From Phytoseiulus persimilis (lineage: Eukaryota; Arthropoda; Arachnida; Mesostigmata; Phytoseiidae): DNA of 64,000 bases. The stretch covers positions 30,030,723 to 30,094,722 of the forward strand of contig CM075103.1 of assembly GCA_037576195.1 (NCBI GenBank), in the 5' to 3' direction. Both the position numbers and the translations under genes were made by a program. How positions within the stretch are numbered: the first letter of the stretch is position 1; every line of letters starts with the position of its first letter. Below the pieces are notes generated by a model. The model was not told the DNA's origin. It did no database searches and saw nothing but the letters and a program-made list of their open reading frames with translations. Shown here in pieces: positions 11,073-22,109 of the stretch.

Positions 11073-12460
11073 GAGATGTTTCCAAAATATCATCGCTCTG
11101 AGAGGTTTCCCGATGCATCCCGATCGACGCATTCCAGATTTGCTGCATGCCGAGTTCCAGAGTGGCGCCAAGCGTTTGAACAGTGCTTATCGCAAGCATT
11201 ATCCACGAGGAACCGAGCATGGTCGTGCCGTCTTCTGTTTCGGTATTTGGCAAGTTCTGACGACACGTCGAGTGCTGATCACCCACCGGATACTACTCTG
11301 ACCTACCTGTTGCTCGGAGCCCAGCTGCAGAAGCTCTGTGGAGCCCTGCTCCTCGAATACCGAGATGTCTGCCGAATGGCCGCTTTCAGTTCGGGAATCT
11401 CCGAAACTGACTTCGTTCTGGGTTCCAGCTTACAGGAATCTTCTCGAAAATCAAGGAGAGATGAACATAGAATTCTTGGACGGACATTTTGGTTCCCTGT
11501 AGGATACGATGAAAATTGCGGCCAGGCGGTGGTTCTGGGAATGACTCATTTTTCCCGAGGTCTCCCAAAGTGCGATCGGGAAAGTGTCATTTTTTTCGGA
11601 TCAGACTCGTCGGGGTCGAGTTTGGAGCGCGAAAAACAGCCGTCAACTCGCCGAAAAACCGATCAGATTCATCAGATTCAAGGACTCGCGAAAGGCAAGT
11701 GATCGAACCCGAATTCCCCTTGTTTCGCAAATGTTTCAGAAATCGAGGGCGAAGAAGATGATAACCAGTGAAAAACAGAAGTCGTCGGACCGACCTGGCA
11801 ACTCGAAATTCGGACAGTCAGGCCATTTCTGAGTAATTCTCACTCGATGAGATACCTTCGTCTCCGCCTCGTTGAAGAGTAACGAGAGGGAATGCGAGCA
11901 TCGACCAGATGACGAAAACCCAAAGAAGGAGTGGATACGATCTTGGACCATTTCTCGACACCTCAAGATAACTGGAATCGGTCTCCTGGCGAGTGATCGG
12001 CTATGGGCTTGATCCGATACCTGACCACTTTTCGGCAGACCTAGGGGACAATCGCTCATTTTCAAGAAAACAGCCTCGCAGCTATTCCCGTCATATCCAT
12101 TTCAACAGCTCCACCGATCCCTCCTCGATTTTCGAAAGAATTCAAGTTTTAGTTGGTTACTACACGGGGCTTCCCGTTCCATGACTCCTGGCGACGAATA
12201 TCACCTGGAGCCTCGATGAAACCTCAGAGAAAATGCGTTCTCGACGTTGGAAGAACTCCACGAAGTATTCTCCAATGTTGGAATGACAAATTGTCAGCCA
12301 TCATGAGACAAGCTGAACCGGATTCCTGAGTTTCGTCCTCCGTATCGAATTTGCCTCTTCTATGAGCCAGTGCTGCACCGCGACGCAGAAGCAAATAAAA
12401 CTGCCCGACACGAAAAAAAATCGCGAAACAAAGAAGTTAACACGAATTCGTCGCAAATGG
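11073..12460. other. Spacer upstream of SMYD copy 3
   Basis: A plus-strand frame of 208 codons (11076-11702) overlaps the 5' side of copy 3 but has no recognisable domain; I treat it as chance. No promoter element was identified with confidence. Confidence 0.4.
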
Positions 12461-12469
12461 GTTGAGGTG

Positions 12470-12980
12470 AGTCGAGGTCGTTGCTTCCGCAAAATGACGA
12501 TGGACGTATGCGAGCATACCGGATATCAAGACCTGGGTGGGAAGAGACTCCGGAGACCTCACCAACCGCACCAGGCAAATGCTGACGAATCATGGAAACT
12601 TCCAGCAATACCTGCCCAGGATGAGGAAGGCAGGCTCGCCTCTTCGCACACTCTGCGGCTCCGGAGACGAATATGATGCCCATCACAGGATGATCACGTG
12701 CGCTGCACTAAGTCAACCGAAGGGTCATCTAGGAGCAAACTCGATACCGCAATTAGTGGAACACATGGACAAATCTGAAGAAGAAGAATGGGGAAGAACG
12801 ACGAGAATGTTCGATTGTATATTCCGGGAGGAAGATTGCCTACAAAGGCAGCGCCAGGGTTGGCGAGCTGTTCCCGCGGCAACGACCGGGAGCGGAGCAG
12901 CCTTGAAGAGAGCTCGAGGACAAAATGAGAGGATGACCAAGAAGCTGAGAAGAGCAAACAACGTAGCTAGCGTACAGTAG
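12470..12980 (+). mobile_element. R1-like LINE, 3' coding end
   Basis: The 147-codon frame at 12537-12980 resembles the C-terminal zinc-binding tail of R1/LOA-type LINE reverse transcriptases: TRQMLTNHGNFQQYL matches the TQ-LTGHG-F--YL signature, followed by a Cys/His region (LCGSGDEYDAHHRMITCAAL). The reverse transcriptase core is missing upstream, so this is a truncated, dead copy. It lies in the same orientation as the longer R1-type element at 22.1-24.3 kb. Confidence 0.6.
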
Positions 12981-14349
12981 TCCCGAAGATCGCTGGCCTC
13001 GAGTGTGCTGGAAGTAATACCAAACACAGGAACCTCTCTGAGTCCTCAAACACCCGAAGGCGGAGGAGAGAGTTTTACTAGAAGCGATCAGAACTCAATT
13101 TTTGTCGAAGAACACCGGAAATCATACTTTTCTTCAGCCAATGACTAAAAAACTGTGGTTACCACAACCAACTTCCGTTGAGCTTTTTTATAGAAATTTC
13201 ATTCACGAACATTCTGAGAGAGATCGGATGATCCATTCAGTCTTTATCCACGAAAAAAATGGAAACAATGAAAACACTCCTTCACCTAAACCTCAGAGCT
13301 CCACCGCTCCGAGTTCCATTTGAGTTACCAATCGGAACCACTTGTGGGAGCAGCGAGAGGAGGGTCTCGATTATATCGGGCCAAAAAGCCGGTGACATCA
13401 AATGCCCGTGCTCCTCGTGTCTTTGGGACAGCCCAACGGATGGCGAAGATTGAACTCGAACGATTTGGCCGTCGAGGGAATATCTGAGACCTGGGCACTC
13501 CAACGTGCTCAGGGACGCTTTGGTTCCGATGAAGAGAATTATCCTCCCACCGCAAAAGGGTCCAATGAAACTGTTCGTCAAAGCAGTGGACAAACACGGC
13601 TCGTTTTACCTACATCGAGCGCAAGCTGTCCGCTGTGAGCATCCAGAGCTCCAGTTGGGGGTTTCAGATGAATTTCAAATCCGAAAGCTCAAAGACGACC
13701 CTGTTTCCATTGTCTCAATGAACCGAAAGCTGCTGAGCTGAAAACTACTTACTACTCGTCAAGAACATGCGCGTGAGCTTTCGAGTACTAGGGTGTCGGA
13801 TGAGCATCAATATGCACTATCTGCACAGCCAGCACGCACGCTTCCCTATAAAGGGGGCTATGAGTGAGTGACAAGGGCAAGGGTTCCATCAAGACATAGC
13901 GACCATGGGAGAGAGATACAGGGAAGATGGGACGTGCTTATGATGGCCTACTACTGTTGGACCCAGAGACGGGATGATCCGGACAGGCCCACCCGAGGCA
14001 CTCCCTCACGAGACGTTCCGTTGGTTCCGACATATAGGGTTCTGAGCTTTAGGTAAAACCGAATTCATTGACCCATTTTTTTTGCTTGAAAACTGTTTGG
14101 CTCGTCGTATCAACTTTGTCTCGAAATGTTCGCGATGGAATTTCCTATCAACAAGCTCAACGGAAATCGGCTGTGGGGGCTATAGTTTTCTCGTTCCCGG
14201 CCGAAGAATGGGCAACTTGTCGGTGTCAATTTCCCTCTGACAATCGGCAGAAGGCTCAGAGGCAATCAGGAAGGCGCATTTGAATTCTTTCGGAAGAACT
14301 CCGCCGGTTATGCATTCGCGTCTTTAAATTCTTCAGTGCACCTCCTGCA
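12981..14349. other. Spacer upstream of SMYD copy 4
   Basis: Nothing firm. A 78-codon plus frame (13505-13741) reads protein-like but is unrecognised. CTATAAAGGGGGC near 13846-13858 resembles a TATA box with no gene clearly attached to it. Confidence 0.35.
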
Positions 14350-15130
14350 CTAGCACGCGAAGGAGTATACCACCTTGAGGAGAATGTGGCGTATGGAATG
14401 GAGGCTCCCGTACAGATGTACATGGTTGTTGAAGAGCTCGAAGGATCTCGATACGCGGAAGTCCCTCATTGGTTCCAGGATGGAGCGGTTACCAGCGAAG
14501 AGGAGCAAGTATTTAGTCATGAAGCCGCAGCAATGGTCGACCTTGGGAGCTCCGAGGTTGAGTGTGTTCCCCAAGCGAAAATCATCGATAACGTGATTCG
14601 ATGTTAACTAAGTATGCGCGTTGACCTGCGTGAGAGTTGAAGCAGGTCATCAAATGTGCGCCGGCGTTCGAAGGAATGTTCTGTTGTAGGAGATTCCTCT
14701 TCATTGAGTGGTTTATTATCCTTTCTTCGTCCACATAAATCTCGATCTATGTTGGAAACCCCGTACGCGAGAGCGAGTTCACTCTTCTGGTCGACTTCTT
14801 CTAGGAATCGGGCTGAGGTTCTCAAAGTGGAGCGTCCCACGTGTGACTCGAGGAGGGCAAGCTTCTGCCGGAAAAAAACATTCAAACACATGGTTCGCAG
14901 GGTCTTTTTCCGGTTCACAGAGAGAAGGCATCGGCTTGGATGAAACTCGGTCGCTTGCCTCTCCCGGGGAAGCAAACGGAGAGAGATGTGCCGACAACTC
15001 ACCTGACACTCAGTTAAACAATAAATAACTAGAAAGCAGGAGCAAAATTTAATTGAGTACGGGAAACTTTTGGAACAACAGTAACAAGAGTCTTCTAAAC
15101 GGTTGCGTGAGGTGTATCACTGTAGGCGAT
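14350..15130 (-). pseudogene. SMYD-like gene, copy 4 (decayed)
   Basis: The family plan is recognisable on the minus strand. A degenerate MYND exon lies around 15130-15009, with Cys pairs and YCLTEC just before a GTGAGT donor. The second exon has the linker motif NHVFECFF (near 14890) and a SET-like stretch near 14574-14350 (GAPKVDHCC, FAGNRS). The pieces lie in different frames with stop codons between them: the MYND exon itself shifts frame after YSDTPHAT, and the long exon ends after the LLQLSRR region and resumes at 14574. The C-terminal TPR-like part was not found. This is a dead tandem duplicate of copies 1-3. Confidence 0.75.
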
Positions 15131-15239
15131 TTCAACCGCATTTCAGGTTTCGGATGGCAGACGTTCCGATAGTCGTAGCTTCGTTATCGTGTCGAGGGCG
15201 GGGATTCCAGATGACACATCACGTCCACTCGAAAGTTTC

Positions 15240-16090
15240 CCGGGAACTTCTCAAAACATCATCGCCTCCGGTGAGTTCTTCAAGCTCCGAAGAGGATATT
15301 CAGAGAAATATTTCGGCTCGTTCAGGATATCGAGTAGATCTCCAGACTCTGCCGGTGATTGGGTGGTTCTGGACAGCCCTCAGCAAGAAGCGATTCCCCC
15401 TGAAGAGCTCCACGTACTCGTCCTTGAATTCGCACCTGTGATCGCTCTTCGATGCCGCGAGATACAGCGCTTTCCCTTGGTGGGTCTCCGAAAAAATCTT
15501 GAAGCATTCAACGACTTGCGCTTTGATAATTTTCTGCGCGATTTCAAGGATAAGACCCTCAGATATATCACGTCCTTGTTCCGACAGATATCGCTCGAGT
15601 GTTTCACTGCTGAGCGTGAAATCTTTCGATCGATACGAGTCCAACAGAGCAGCGTGCGTCAAGAGGTCTCCGCAAGTACGTCGGTGCTCAGAGAAGTGCT
15701 GAACCAACGGCTATTCGGAGTCCTGCTCTTCCAAGACTCGGGCCAGGCTCCTCAAGATCATTCGGTTCATTTCGAGAGGATTCTCGCGCGGGAACCCGAG
15801 TAGCTGGTACTCCAAACTATGATACGTAGCGTATTTGACCTGCTTTAGAGGAGAGGGGAGAAACCCTTAAAACGCGGTACGTGAAATATCTCCCACACAC
15901 TCCGGGCACATGCGTCCATGGTTAGAGCACCTGCGAAACTACTCATTCGGCACTTGATCGAGCAATAGATCACTTGTGAACAGGAAGAACACCTGATTTC
16001 ATCAGGACATTCGTGTTCGAAACAACAGTTGCAGGTGTCGCCCAGCCGCTCGTGATTGAGAACAGTTGAATATGGCGTTCCCGCGAATTA
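15240..16090 (-). pseudogene. SMYD-like gene, copy 5 (decayed, splice donor changed)
   Basis: The MYND exon (16090-15947) keeps DTCNCCF, CSSCSQVIYC and CSIKC. The base pair at the exon end is ATGAGT where the other copies have GTGAGT, so the normal 5' splice site is lost. The second exon begins at about 15845 with the aligned segment YHSLEY, where the motif's FEC is LEY. It meets an in-frame TAG shortly after LARVLEEQDSE and then runs open (15707-15300) through a SET-like region with ASKSDHRC. The post-SET cysteines and C-terminal region are not seen. Lesions in both splicing and reading frame mark it as a pseudogene. Confidence 0.78.
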
Positions 16091-16397
16091 ATCTCCTTGC
16101 GGAAGCTCAGCATACTCCCGTTTCGCCGCGAAATGCTTACAGGCGATCACGGAACTCTCGATGCTTCGTTATTAGATGGCGTCGGGGACTTCGTAACGCA
16201 CGGGGGTTCCACAGGAGGAATAGTTCTGAGATGCTGAGTAAGCCACGCCACTCGTCGCTGCCACAGGCGCGTCCGTGTCTGAGGTCATGCCGAATCAGAA
16301 CGCGAGTCATTCCCTACAGCGTACGACTCTCAATGGGATCAGTTCCGATCTCCAGCGATCTCAATGATGACACTTGTTGCGTTGAACACTGAAAACG

Positions 16398-17315
16398 ATG
16401 TTTCGTGCCGAGCGTGAAACCGCGAAGGGTATTGAGTTCGAAGAGTACAGAAGAGGGGTCGCGAGCCTCTGGGCAACTTCAGCCTCAGGTTCGGAGGCTC
16501 CCAGTGAAGTTTTCCGGGACCGTTCACCGACGCCAGGAAGACTCAATATCGAGGTTAATTCGTACTTCAGTCAAGAAGAAGTAAACGACATCACGTGCAG
16601 CTGTGCGGACAACTTCGACAGTGCCCGTCGGAACGAATACGTCTGCGAAAAGCTCCTGGAAATTGCGAGACAGAAAGATGAGTACATCCGATGGTTGACG
16701 GCTTGTGGCTCGCACTGGATCACGGCACAGATTCAACCGAGTAAGGATCTCATATTCTTGGCCGACTTTGGACCGTTGATCATCAGCGTCTTCAAAGGTT
16801 CCTACAAAGGAGGTCGTGTAGCGTGAGTAACCTGCGGCGAAGAGGTCCAGGGCGAAGAGTTTGTGGACCCTTATGCGAGCACCCCTAACTCTCAACTTCG
16901 CCTCCGACCCGCCGGAGTTTCCGAAGCAAGCTTTATCAGACATCTCCCCTCCACTTTCAGTCCGATTTCTGAGGACAGCCCTGGCGCAGCCTTCAAACAT
17001 CCCAAAACTATCGACGCGGAAAGAGGCTCTCCGCGAGAGCTCACCGCTTCCGTCCTGAAACATATCTTCCTCAAGAACGAGATGATGATTCCAGTGAAAC
17101 TCTGTTCAGAGGCCAAGAGCTTCCTCGCCCACAATGATCGCAGTGCGAACTGGCTCGTCGTGTCTGGCAGGTCGTTCCATGTTAGCTGTGAAAACAATCT
17201 TGAGAACAAGTGCGTCGCGCATTTCTCGGAGCTGCGGGGTGCGAAACTGATCGCATTGAGAACGCAGCGAATGCGACGTTTGGCACTGGAGAACGGTGCT
17301 CATATTCGGGACTGA
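16398..17315 (+). CDS. Unrecognised pair of open frames, possible two-exon gene
   Basis: Two plus-strand frames follow each other: 16398-16826 (142 codons) and 16863-17315 (150 codons). The first has a helical, charged middle (ARRNEYVCEKLLEIARQKDE), and the second a basic C-terminal end. Their composition is more protein-like than the opposite-strand shadows (16524-17063 minus). A GTGAGT at 16823 and AG dinucleotides near 16858 could allow splicing, but the intron would be unusually short and lacks a pyrimidine tract. I do not recognise a domain. The region is adjacent to the SMYD array and a retroelement fossil, so it may also be a transposon remnant. Confidence 0.3.
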
Positions 17316-17689
17316 ATAAAGCTGTGCGCATGCCATTGATCGCTCGATTATCCTCTGCTGCTAGAAGTCCGGTTTCCGGGCTGCTCCGGGCATATAAGGT
17401 TCCTGGATGTCGATGAGAGGATATTATGACAGGGTTGGGAATCGAGAAAAAATTATCGATTTGCGGTGGGGAAGGACCTACGGAATTGACTGAAACGATC
17501 ATGTTCGAAAAATCATAGGAAGTGAATTCGATGAAAATCGAATGTTGTCCAACGAAGGAATTGAACCATCTGAATGTCGATTCGGATCCTCGACTAGGGC
17601 ACTCGACTAGAAGCCCTCTTTCGAAATCCACACGAAATCCAGCAATTCACACGGTGCACCTCAATTTTATGGAGTTATGAAAGAACGAG

Positions 17690-18710
17690 TGGCCCCGGAG
17701 CGGAAACGAGAACATTTGCGGTTGCCATCAAGCGGAACTCTGGGTTTGCGGTCGTCCGAGTCGAACGTCAAAACGCGGACGCGGTCATCGGGCACTTCGG
17801 ACAAAGAACTTCCAAAGGAACCCGGATACTGATTGCGGATCATGCGAAACTTTCCGAAAGCAAAAAGCTTAGCGAGTGGGCATCGCGGGAGGGTTTGCGC
17901 ATTTTTGTTGACAGCGGGCACAATCCACAATTTAATGGTTCAGCGGAACCTATAATGCGAGATTTCAACACGTCATGGCCATGTGCCCATCACATCCGGA
18001 TTGTTGGAAGACCGTGGTCCGGGAAGACTCGTCCGGGAAGCCGACTCGTTGGCCGTTTGGCATAAACCAACGCCTTGGGTGCCACGCTAAGCTAGCAATC
18101 GCGGGTTCGATCCCCGGCCGGGACAACAAATTTCTTGAGTGGTAAAAAGAGGATTCAATTTATATCAGAATTGAATCTGAACCATCTTAAGACCCAAGCC
18201 CACCGTCCGCAATGGGATTTGCGAGGCGATAGGGAGTGTTTCTGAAGCAATACCGAAAGGTGATTCCGGGACACTTCTGAGGGCTGGCTGAGAGGTTCAG
18301 CCGGAAAACAAAAAAAAAAAAAAAGTCCGGGAAGACTGGGTGGTTGGTAGAAGAGAGTTTCGCGTCGGCATCGAGACATCACATCTCATCCACACCCTAT
18401 CTACACCCTCTACTATCGGTTGTTCGCCCGTTTTTGCTGTCAGGAGTGACGTCGCTCATCCCCGCGCCGACGAAAAGTTGTGTTCGGAGGGTTTGTTGTG
18501 TTCGAACGAAAAGAGGCGGTCGTTCAAAATAGAACTAGCCGTCCAAGGAAAACAGAAGAAGAGTTTCGATGCGAAGCCTTGTCAAAGATTCCACAGTTCG
18601 GCATAGGCGATCAAGTCTTCGCGGGAGTTGGAAACACTTTCATTTATAGAGGTCCTTTTGTAGCGACCGCCGGGGATGAATTCGATGGAATCAGTGGAAT
18701 CAGACGATGA
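17690..18710 (+). mobile_element. Gypsy-like retroelement integrase fossil, split by a SINE
   Basis: Left of the SINE, a segment ending near 17955 resembles an integrase core, with the PQ-NG-AE signature (PQFNGSAE). Right of it, 18340-18710 resembles the integrase C-terminal region (TIGCSP motif, then FGIGDQVF). Only this part of the element is recognisable and no LTR was identified. It is a broken fossil. The SINE insertion is younger than the retroelement. Confidence 0.55.
18030..18324 (+). mobile_element. tRNA-derived SINE with 13-bp target duplication
   Basis: The head (18031-18126) looks like a tRNA gene: a B box GGTTCGATCCC preceded by an A-box-like segment, and complementary ends resembling an acceptor stem. 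An unrelated body follows, ending in a poly-A run (18308-18324). The direct repeat GTCCGGGAAGACT flanks it at 18017-18029 and 18325-18337, a clean target-site duplication that defines the insertion. The head alone could be mistaken for a tRNA gene. Confidence 0.87.
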
Positions 18711-18896
18711 TCAGTCTTGCTTATTCAGACAATATACATCTTTAAATATAGGTGTGGAAATAGATATACTTCACTTTGTCCCACCGGCCCACGTGTGCTC
18801 CTTCTCTCACTCTGTCGGGCCGGTCACTATCTAGGTTTGGATAATTCATTAGCTTATGGCTCAGGATACCTGAAGGAGAAAGGAGGTGACTCCCAA

Positions 18897-19920
18897 GTAG
18901 ACCCATTTTCCGTTATGACGCGTAACGGAAAATCGATTCGGGGAAATGAATGGAAGACTTGCTATTTGTCCATACTCTGCAGTACTTCTAAAGAACCGGC
19001 ACCACGGCTACCAAGAGACAAGGAACCATGGTCATCTCGCGCGGCTGCAAGGTGTTTGGATCCGGAGAGCGAATATCCGTTCCCGGTCGCCGAGAAGCAG
19101 AGAATACTCGGGAATTTCCAGAAAGACGCGAGCCGATTCACCCTTTCAGGCTGCAAGTTACATGATCATGAGGAGCCTCGCCGGTTTCTCTGACTCTACA
19201 GGCTTAACGCGTCTCAGAATCTCTGTTACGCTTCGAGTGAGACTTTCGCTCGATGTCTACGACGCATCGACAAAGATGATACGCTCGATCTCTTCAGGGT
19301 CGACGATTCGTGATCCGTGCACTCCCTTCAACATTAAGAGGTTGATCCAATTGAAACTTACATTAGTATGTTCAGTCAAACATCTAAGTGATGTCAACAT
19401 ACATATATGTTCCTGCATAGACTGCCTCTTCATATTCTCGTGCTCCTGCTAATTCCACTCTCTCGTTCTCGATTGTGAAGTTATTGTGGGGCTCCAGAGT
19501 TCCGGTCCCATAGCGTCAGCAAATGCAGCACAAATAAGAGCATGATCATATTTTCTCAAAGGAGAGGTCGCCGATGGGTGTAAGTTGTTGTGTAAGCTCA
19601 ACTCGAGACCCGGTTCGCACTCCCGGAGTTTCATAAAAATACATGATTTGTGATAGAAATCCTCCAGATATCAACCAGCACCTTTGAGGAAATCTTTGAG
19701 CAACAGCATCAGCGAGATCGGGGCTTACACTTCACATACACAGTAGAGCCGCGTGAGATCTCCGTAGTCTCTCGTCTCATGGTACTCCTGGGGCTGGTCC
19801 TTGAGAAGTACTGCAAAGTCTGGATAGATAGAAAGTCTTCCATGTATTTTCCCGAATTCATTTTTCGTTATAACGGGAATACTATTTTACGTTATGCGTT
19901 ATAACGGAAAATAGGTCTAC
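18897..19920. mobile_element. Foldback-type DNA element (family B), 1024 bp
   Basis: The ends GTAGACC and GGTCTAC are exact inverted repeats flanked by the direct repeat TCCCAA (18891-18896 and 19921-19926). The first ~37 bases of each arm hold an internal palindrome (TTTTCCGTTA...TAACGGAAAA). Similarity between arms extends inward to at least 19050 and 19745, with indels. The sequence around 18955-19040 and its inverted partner around 19750-19841 also read as similar peptides (RLAICPYSAVLLK against RLSIYPDFAVLLK), suggesting the arms derive from duplicated coding sequence. No transposase was recognised, so it is non-autonomous; the superfamily is open. Confidence 0.8.
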
Positions 19921-20109
19921 TCCCAAGGAGTAGTTTTCAAGAACCCTTCATGAGAGACTCACTGGAGGAGCAACACAGGAGAACGAGGCGTCGTCTGGCC
20001 CGGTAAATGTACGGAACGTTGCAGTGCCAAGCTCGTTCACGAAATTTGAAGGAGCGAAGTAATCGAAAGGATGTTTTACTGCTTTGCTGGTGAGTCAGAC
20101 GGATAGCTC

Positions 20110-21640
20110 GTGGACTCCGGAGCCAGCCTGTACATGACGAGGAACAGGGAAGTCAACCTTTGAGTGTCAACCTTGTTCCTGTGGAACAACTCAGCCGAAA
20201 GCGTGTTTCAACTTTTTTGTCCGCAATGTGAGTAGCGAGATTCGAGAGCAGAAGGGTCGGCTGTGTCCGGAGGCAAGCGACGTCAATGGGCTGTACAGGC
20301 TGAAAAGTTGTACTGTGAGTGCCTTGGCGATCGTCTGTTCGAGGGGATTTCGAGCTCTGGCACACGGAATAAGGTCACCTCAATTACAGAAGCATGAAGA
20401 AACTACAGCAAGGTCTCGTGGAAGGAGCGTGATGCCAAGTTCTGGAGGCGCTTCCCGTGTGCGCTGCTTGAGCCGCAGGGGAGAAGAGTCGAGCACCGTT
20501 CTAAAAGCGGGGCTTTCGGGCATTTCAAGAATTCCGTCATGTTTGCTGAGCGCAGCATAGGTGACAAACTGGACACGTTTTGGGGTGACAACGGTGCGAC
20601 AGAATTCAAGAAAGATTCAGAAGAAATTCAGAAAAAACTCAAGGGAACGTTTCCCCTTGAGTCACGTGATTGGAGAGACTCCATTTCACGGATCTGCGGC
20701 TGTATAACGACTTCACTGACAGTCACGGACGGCCGGCACATGGGGAATACGGCAGCGTCTCAGGCGGATGCGATGGACGTGTAACGGGGTAGGAAGCCAG
20801 ATTGGTAGATCGTGGCTGCTCCCAGACGAACGGAGAGGACTGTGACGAAACGTATTCCCCAGTGGTCGAGGCCACGACCCTTCGATTCCTATTCGCCGCC
20901 ACGGCGCAGAAGGGCACAGAAAGGCATCAGACGTTGAAACTCGCTACCTCCACGGAAAGCTGGGATTCGATGAAATTTCATGGAGCGGCCCGAGCTGTTC
21001 AAAGTTCTAGAGAATCTCCGCCTCCTGAAAATATCTCTGTATGGCTTGGAGCGAGCGGGTCGTGTTTGGTTCGAGACACTGAGCAGGAGTCTGAAAACGC
21101 TCGCTCTGAATGAGCTCAACTCCGACAGGTGTTGTCACTACTTGACTCAGGGCAGCAGTGTCTTGGTTTTGACAATCCGCGTCGATAACTTCTCGATTTT
21201 CACCAATGACAAAGAATCGAAAAATAATCTGAGGGATTGCCCCCAAAAAATCTCGGGCCAGCCTAGCACTGACTTGATATCCGACTCCTTATGCATTCTG
21301 AGAACAAAACCATTCTCTTGGATAAGGAGGAAAACATCCTCCGGGTTTAAAAAAGGCTCGCACTCTCTGATGCGAAACCCACGTACGACAACGCCTCTAG
21401 AAGCAGGCACAAGGCTTGTCAGGGGAGGTGAAAAGGAACCGCGAATCGACGCGCCCTACCGCGAGGCCCTGGGATGCTTGATCCACATTCACCAGGTAAC
21501 ACGTCCTATGCGCGATATGTCATGCAGCAAGGTCGAGCGCATCATGCGTTATTATGAAGGAATCGTGGATATCAAACTGCAGTCCGATAGGAACAAGACG
21601 GGTCCCACGAAAAGGTTACCGACGCAGACTGGGCAGTAGT
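20110..21640 (+). mobile_element. Copia-like retroelement fossil
   Basis: A protease-like DSGASLYMT motif lies near 20115-20145. Copia reverse-transcriptase landmarks follow from about 20800: a C-SQ--G-D--ETYSPVV block and LYGLERAGRVWFETL near 21030-21085. The integrase region between them is not recognisable. No LTRs were found. It is broken in several places and looks old. Confidence 0.7.
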
Positions 21641-21649
21641 GTTGATTGC

Positions 21650-22100
21650 AGGAAATCGACCACAGGTCACGCCTTCATCCGGCGGATGGTCACGGAATCG
21701 ATGCGACCCTACTTTTCGTAGTCTAAGGGGGTAATTCCGGGATCGATCTGACCATAATTTTCTAGGTCTGAAAAGGTAATTCCGATGTCGATCTGAAGGA
21801 AATCGACCACAGGTCACGCCTTCATCGCGGCGGATGGTCGCGGAATCGATGCGACCCTACTTTTCGTAGTCTAAGGGGGTGATTCCGGGATCGATCTGAC
21901 CATAATTTTCTAGGTCTGAAAAGGTGACTCCGATGTCGATCTGACCATGTCTTCCGACGTCCATGGAAGTGATTCTGGAGCCGATCTAACTATCCTTCTC
22001 GAATCCATAGAGCTTAATCGGGGCTCAGTCTAACTATACTTTCCGGGCTCTATGGAAGTGATTCTAGGATCGATCTGACCATACTTCTCGGAGTCCACGG
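21650..22100. repeat. Minisatellite array, ~48-bp units within 147-bp higher-order copies
   Basis: Two long copies start with AGGAAATCGACCACAGGTCA at 21650 and 21797, a period of 147 bases. Each contains ~48-bp units of the type GATCGATCTGACCATA...GGTGATTCCG. More divergent single units continue to about 22100. It is the reverse complement of the repeat at 5745-5860. Confidence 0.85.
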
Positions 22101-22109
22101 CGATTATTA

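Noticed and set aside
13846-13858. Promoter with TATA box
   Set aside because: CTATAAAGGGGGC is plausible, but no gene model starts within a sensible distance on the plus strand.
17106-17930. Minus-strand genes suggested by frames of 76-149 codons
   Set aside because: They oppose better plus-strand signals (integrase-like motifs and the hypothetical frames) and carry no domain.
18031-18126. tRNA gene
   Set aside because: The B box is good, but the sequence continues into a body with a poly-A tail and is flanked by a 13-base target duplication, so it is a SINE head.
20639-20662. Hairpin CTCAAGGGAACG...CCCTTGAG as a regulatory stem or terminator
   Set aside because: It is a short palindrome inside a copia fossil with no supporting context; chance is likely.
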